A stretch of 64,000 nucleotides of DNA from SIG565 sp045594065 (GTDB taxonomy: Bacteria > Bacillota > Clostridia > Oscillospirales > Acutalibacteraceae). The notes under the pieces are model-generated. The model worked only from the letters and a program-made list of their open reading frames with translations, was not told the origin of the DNA and ran no database searches. The stretch is from contig JAZNXU010000002.1 in assembly GCA_045594065.1 (NCBI GenBank), positions 11,411 to 75,410 of the forward strand, given 5' to 3'. This document shows positions 62,301 through 64,000 of the stretch, piece after piece. The position numbers and the translations under genes are program-made. The number at the start of each line of letters is the position of its first letter. Position 1 is the stretch's first letter.

Positions 62301-64000
62301 ACAACCGATTCATTACTAATTCCCTTAGAGTTTACTATTAAAGTAATGTTTCCTGTTTTATAAGTGCCACCGTAGGTTAATGCGTTTGATTCTCTAGTAT
62401 AAGCGGTTATACCACTTTCACTAAACTGAATTTGATTTTTAGTGAAGTTACCACCGTTTACGGTATATGTAATATCACCCTTTATATTAAGAATGCCTGA
62501 ATAAGCATAGTTACCAATGTAAAGTCTTTCAATATTACCACCGTTTATAGTATAGTTAACTTTTCCGTTTATAGTATTTATACCGTTGGTAGTCCATTCG
62601 TAACCCAAACCTATGGCGCCTATTGTGCCGCCGTTAACGGTTAAATCAATATCAAAATCGCCGTAATCGTGGTTATAGGGTGCCGATTGAGATGTAATAT
62701 AAATCCTGCTCCAAGTACCGCTATTTATAACGTTACTCATTTTTGTTATGCCGGCAAAGCGGGTACCAATATATATGCCGTTGCCGCTGTAAGACGAATC
62801 GGTGGTTAAGCTGGTACCTGTACCATAGGTTACGGTGTAGCCGTTGAAAGCAAACGATCTGTAAGCAGAGGAATTTACACCAAGACCGATGTTTTGAAAC
62901 TCAAGCTCGCCTTTAAGAGGTACAATACCCTCAATACCATTAATAAATGAGCCTTTTGCAGCATCGTTATCATAGCCGGCAATTATTATTTTGCCACGAT
63001 TATCAACTGTACCCTCAAAATTATTATCCGAAGTAACTGAATTGGAATAGTTAGAGGTTTCAACAAAGCTGCCGTAAACATAAATTGTTCCACCATCCTC
63101 GCCTAAATAGTTGATAGCCGACTTAAAATCATTAAATCTTATTTCATCACTTCTGGGAGTGAAACTAGAATTTGTTGTAACAACTGGTTTCTTTATCGAG
63201 CCTACAACAACCGAAATCATATCGGAGGCCTTTTCGCCTCCCTTTGCGTAAGCCGATAAATCGTAAATGCCGTTTTCATCGGGCTTAACTTCATCACCAT
63301 TTACTAAAACCTTTATATCTACACCTGTTTCATCGGGAGTGATAGTAAAGCCTTTAAGTGTGCTGGTTGTATGGTCACCAGCAGTAGTGTCCTCGAACAC
63401 AGGTGTTGCACTACCATTTGTTACTGCAATTATATAATCAAGATATTGAGGGTAATAATACTGAGAGAAGCCTACCTTGCCGGTTTCCCAGTTGTTAATA
63501 ACGGCAATAAACTTTTTATCTTCGCTATATTTGCCTGCATACTTAAACTGCTCGGGAACTCCAAAGGTTGCTTTGCTCTCTAAGCCCTTAGAGTTAATAA
63601 TTAATGCCATATTACCGTTTTTATAGGTCTGACCTACAGTAAGGGTGCTGGAAGCTCTGGTATATGCCATTGTGCTGGTTTCATGGAACTGAATGTTTGT
63701 TATATTACCGCCGTTAACGGTGTAAATAACATCACCCTTAATGTTCATAGAGCTTTCATAAGCATAGTTACCAATAATAAGGTTTTTGATAGTACCGCCG
63801 TTAACGGTATAATTTACGTCACCATCAATATTAAGGAAGCCTTTATTACTCTGTCCATAATGTAGACCGATTGTACCAATAGTACCGCCGTTAACCTCTA
63901 AATTAACGTTCATCTTGCCAAAGTCGTAGGAATCTGTCATATACTGTGAAGTAATGAAAATACGATCCCAGGTACCACTGTTTACAACATTGTTAATATT
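59381..64000 (-). CDS. Giant repeat-rich membrane-anchored surface protein, 5' end outside window
   Basis: At least 1539 codons are present, and the frame runs off the right edge, so the start is not visible. From the N-terminal side there are at least two full and one partial ~411-residue modules (repeats of VNGGTIG, YTINGGNIERL and IGNYAYSGILNIKGD, likely a parallel beta-solenoid). Then come two BspA-type LRR blocks (ISEGIAVIDEAAF; IPQNVISIGRDAFVGC; VSLPESITTIGRSAF) and a Pro/Asp/Glu-rich spacer. One transmembrane helix (~59435-59495) and a short basic tail (TKKREQEAVQ) end the chain. Its end architecture parallels the neighbour at 58014. Function: adhesion or glycan capture is inferred. 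Confidence 0.85.
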   Translation of the reverse strand, partial: NINNVVNSGTWDRIFITSQYMTDSYDFGKMNVNLEVNGGTIGTIGLHYGQSNKGFLNIDGDVNYTVNGGTIKNLIIGNYAYESSMNIKGDVIYTVNGGNITNIQFHETSTMAYTRASSTLTVGQTYKNGNMALIINSKGLESKATFGVPEQFKYAGKYSEDKKFIAVINNWETGKVGFSQYYYPQYLDYIIAVTNGSATPVFEDTTAGDHTTSTLKGFTITPDETGVDIKVLVNGDEVKPDENGIYDLSAYAKGGEKASDMISVVVGSIKKPVVTTNSSFTPRSDEIRFNDFKSAINYLGEDGGTIYVYGSFVETSNYSNSVTSDNNFEGTVDNRGKIIIAGYDNDAAKGSFINGIEGIVPLKGELEFQNIGLGVNSSAYRSFAFNGYTVTYGTGTSLTTDSSYSGNGIYIGTRFAGITKMSNVINSGTWSRIYITSQSAPYNHDYGDFDIDLTVNGGTIGAIGLGYEWTTNGINTINGKVNYTINGGNIERLYIGNYAYSGILNIKGDITYTVNGGNFTKNQIQFSESGITAYTRESNALTYGGTYKTGNITLIVNSKGISNESVVGVNVNSEFKYAEKVDDSKVYTAIINNYESGKAVFGTSYHNQDYLDYAITVTGGKAEPVFAETTEGDNTTSTLQGFKITPDASGAAVRVNGDVIEPESNGLYDLSALKGYKENGVISITFGELKIPVVTTDSSFVPKDNEMVFTSFSEAINYLGKAGGTVYAYGTNLISVNNFEGSVKERGKITITAYGDKAENASVINAIEGIVALRGEIEFENIGLGLNNSNYRSFAFDGYTVTYGEGVQKTTDSAYSGKGLYIGTRFKGINTMNNIVNGGTWDRIHITSQSAPYNHDYGDFNIDLTVNGGTIGNIGLGYEWSTDGINNINGKVNYTINGGNIERLFIGNYAYSGILNIKGDVTYTVNGGTFKNILFAQPQVKSYKTLDRKAQMGNLALVINSADLDNEKNAPASVNVQESFEYIEKVSSDKVFMMVVNNYESGKVIIGNNYNVQDYLDYFITVTNGKAQPVFKEKVAGDSTSSVLVGFKLSANSSGMTPYLNGKKLTANADGIYDLSSYAVGGYKENGIMGIVFYAGSDPSNNINNYIVSDIDGNYYSLTGYNGIGGDLIIPANGNTGTQTLMPIYSISSSAFKTSASNISSLTISEGIAVIDEAAFSSAVNMKKLILPNSLKIIGKEAFLNSGITGTLTIPQNVISIGRDAFVGCDEITEVYFMNANTVITAGSIPKGVTIYGIAGSTAQTYANTNNLTFVEIDAPTPEEVTDNGNYTFTVTDGIITGYERKDSTKPYSLKVTIPATVNGVTVTGIGENIFEKGAELSSVYAVVISEGIATIGDYAFQTALKLTYVSLPESITTIGRSAFQDTTLVGDIVLGKNVSSIGMMAFKGCNYLSSITVENKACVIKSAAFPNGVKSFTLYGYTDSTAEAYAESNNIAFVYLDGGPATEDPITDEKDPDKFVGDPLDPVPDKEAPDNTVSVIHNSNITMLLIITIAMLGLMLLVIGGFMFMIIITKKREQEAVQ
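61300..64000 (-). repeat. Tandem 1233-bp modules inside the giant surface gene
   Basis: Identical landmarks recur at a constant 1233-bp offset (411 codons): for example the TAATCGTGGTTATAGGGTGC segment at 61431 and 62664, and the TTAT...AGTTAACTTTTCCGTTTA segment at 61311 and 62544. A more diverged third copy begins near 63920 and leaves the window. The period is in frame and stretches of 20-30 bases are near identical, pointing to recent internal duplication. Confidence 0.85.

Noticed and set aside
1..64000. CRISPR arrays, prophage genes or toxin-antitoxin and defence systems
   Set aside because: No regularly spaced short repeats, cas genes, phage structural genes or defence-type ATPase/nuclease pairs were seen; the only clear mobile element is the IS3-type insertion.

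Overview
The window reads as a chromosomal segment of an anaerobic, spore-forming Firmicute (class Clostridia, probably a gut Oscillospiraceae/Ruminococcaceae-type organism; the family level is inference). The support is moderate GC, an alpha/beta-type small acid-soluble spore protein, Gram-positive gene orders (plsX-rnc-smc-ftsY; nadD-yqeK-rsfS-leuS; infC-rpmI-rplT), strong AGGAGG-type ribosome binding sites, many lipoprotein signal peptides, and sigma-A promoters of the TTGACA-17-TATAAT type.

From 0.1 to 38.7 kb the content is mostly housekeeping. It runs: a RecD2-type helicase, ComF and MreB; a low-complexity lipoprotein; TrmB and a HAD phosphatase; then a decayed malic-enzyme tail (6.3 kb) in front of a beta-helix lipoprotein. 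Next come a DUF554 membrane protein and a short-chain dehydrogenase on the minus strand, a CNNM/CorC transporter-like protein behind an attenuator-like leader, two FAD flavoproteins, and GAPDH. A minus-strand block follows (serpin, ArgS, DUF1934, MurI). The infC-rpmI-rplT operon has a regulated leader and an ATT start for infC. It is followed by an RNA methyltransferase and DprA, then a long nearly gapless plus-strand run: topA-trmFO-plsX-rnc-radical SAM-smc-ftsY-rdgB-yhbY-nadD-yqeK-rsfS-leuS.

From 38.7 to 51 kb the window turns accessory. An SGNH-esterase lipoprotein gene carries two in-frame stops. It is followed by a tRNA-Lys whose 3' end and terminator are duplicated exactly 200 bp away, a DUF378 membrane protein, the spore protein, a cytosolic GH95 alpha-L-fucosidase, and a divergent five-gene esterase operon (three non-secreted SGNH proteins, one alpha/beta hydrolase, and one SGNH lipoprotein that is the intact paralogue of the broken gene). 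An IS3-family element with a classic A7 frameshift site sits in what looks like the terminator of that operon. Beyond it are a cluster of palindromes, an AraC regulator with a doubtful 5' end, and an AraC fragment.

From 51 to 64 kb a minus-strand glycan and cell-surface locus runs from the right edge inward. It holds a very large repeat-rich, membrane-anchored surface protein (5' end outside the window), a smaller leucine-rich-repeat surface protein with a cytosolic tail, a solute-binding lipoprotein without a permease, a GH3 glycosidase, a second beta-helix protein, then a separately promoted ROK kinase and SIS isomerase pair. Taken together, 38.7-64 kb looks like equipment for binding, de-acetylating and trimming an acetylated, fucosylated polysaccharide. 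That role is inferred from gene content only.
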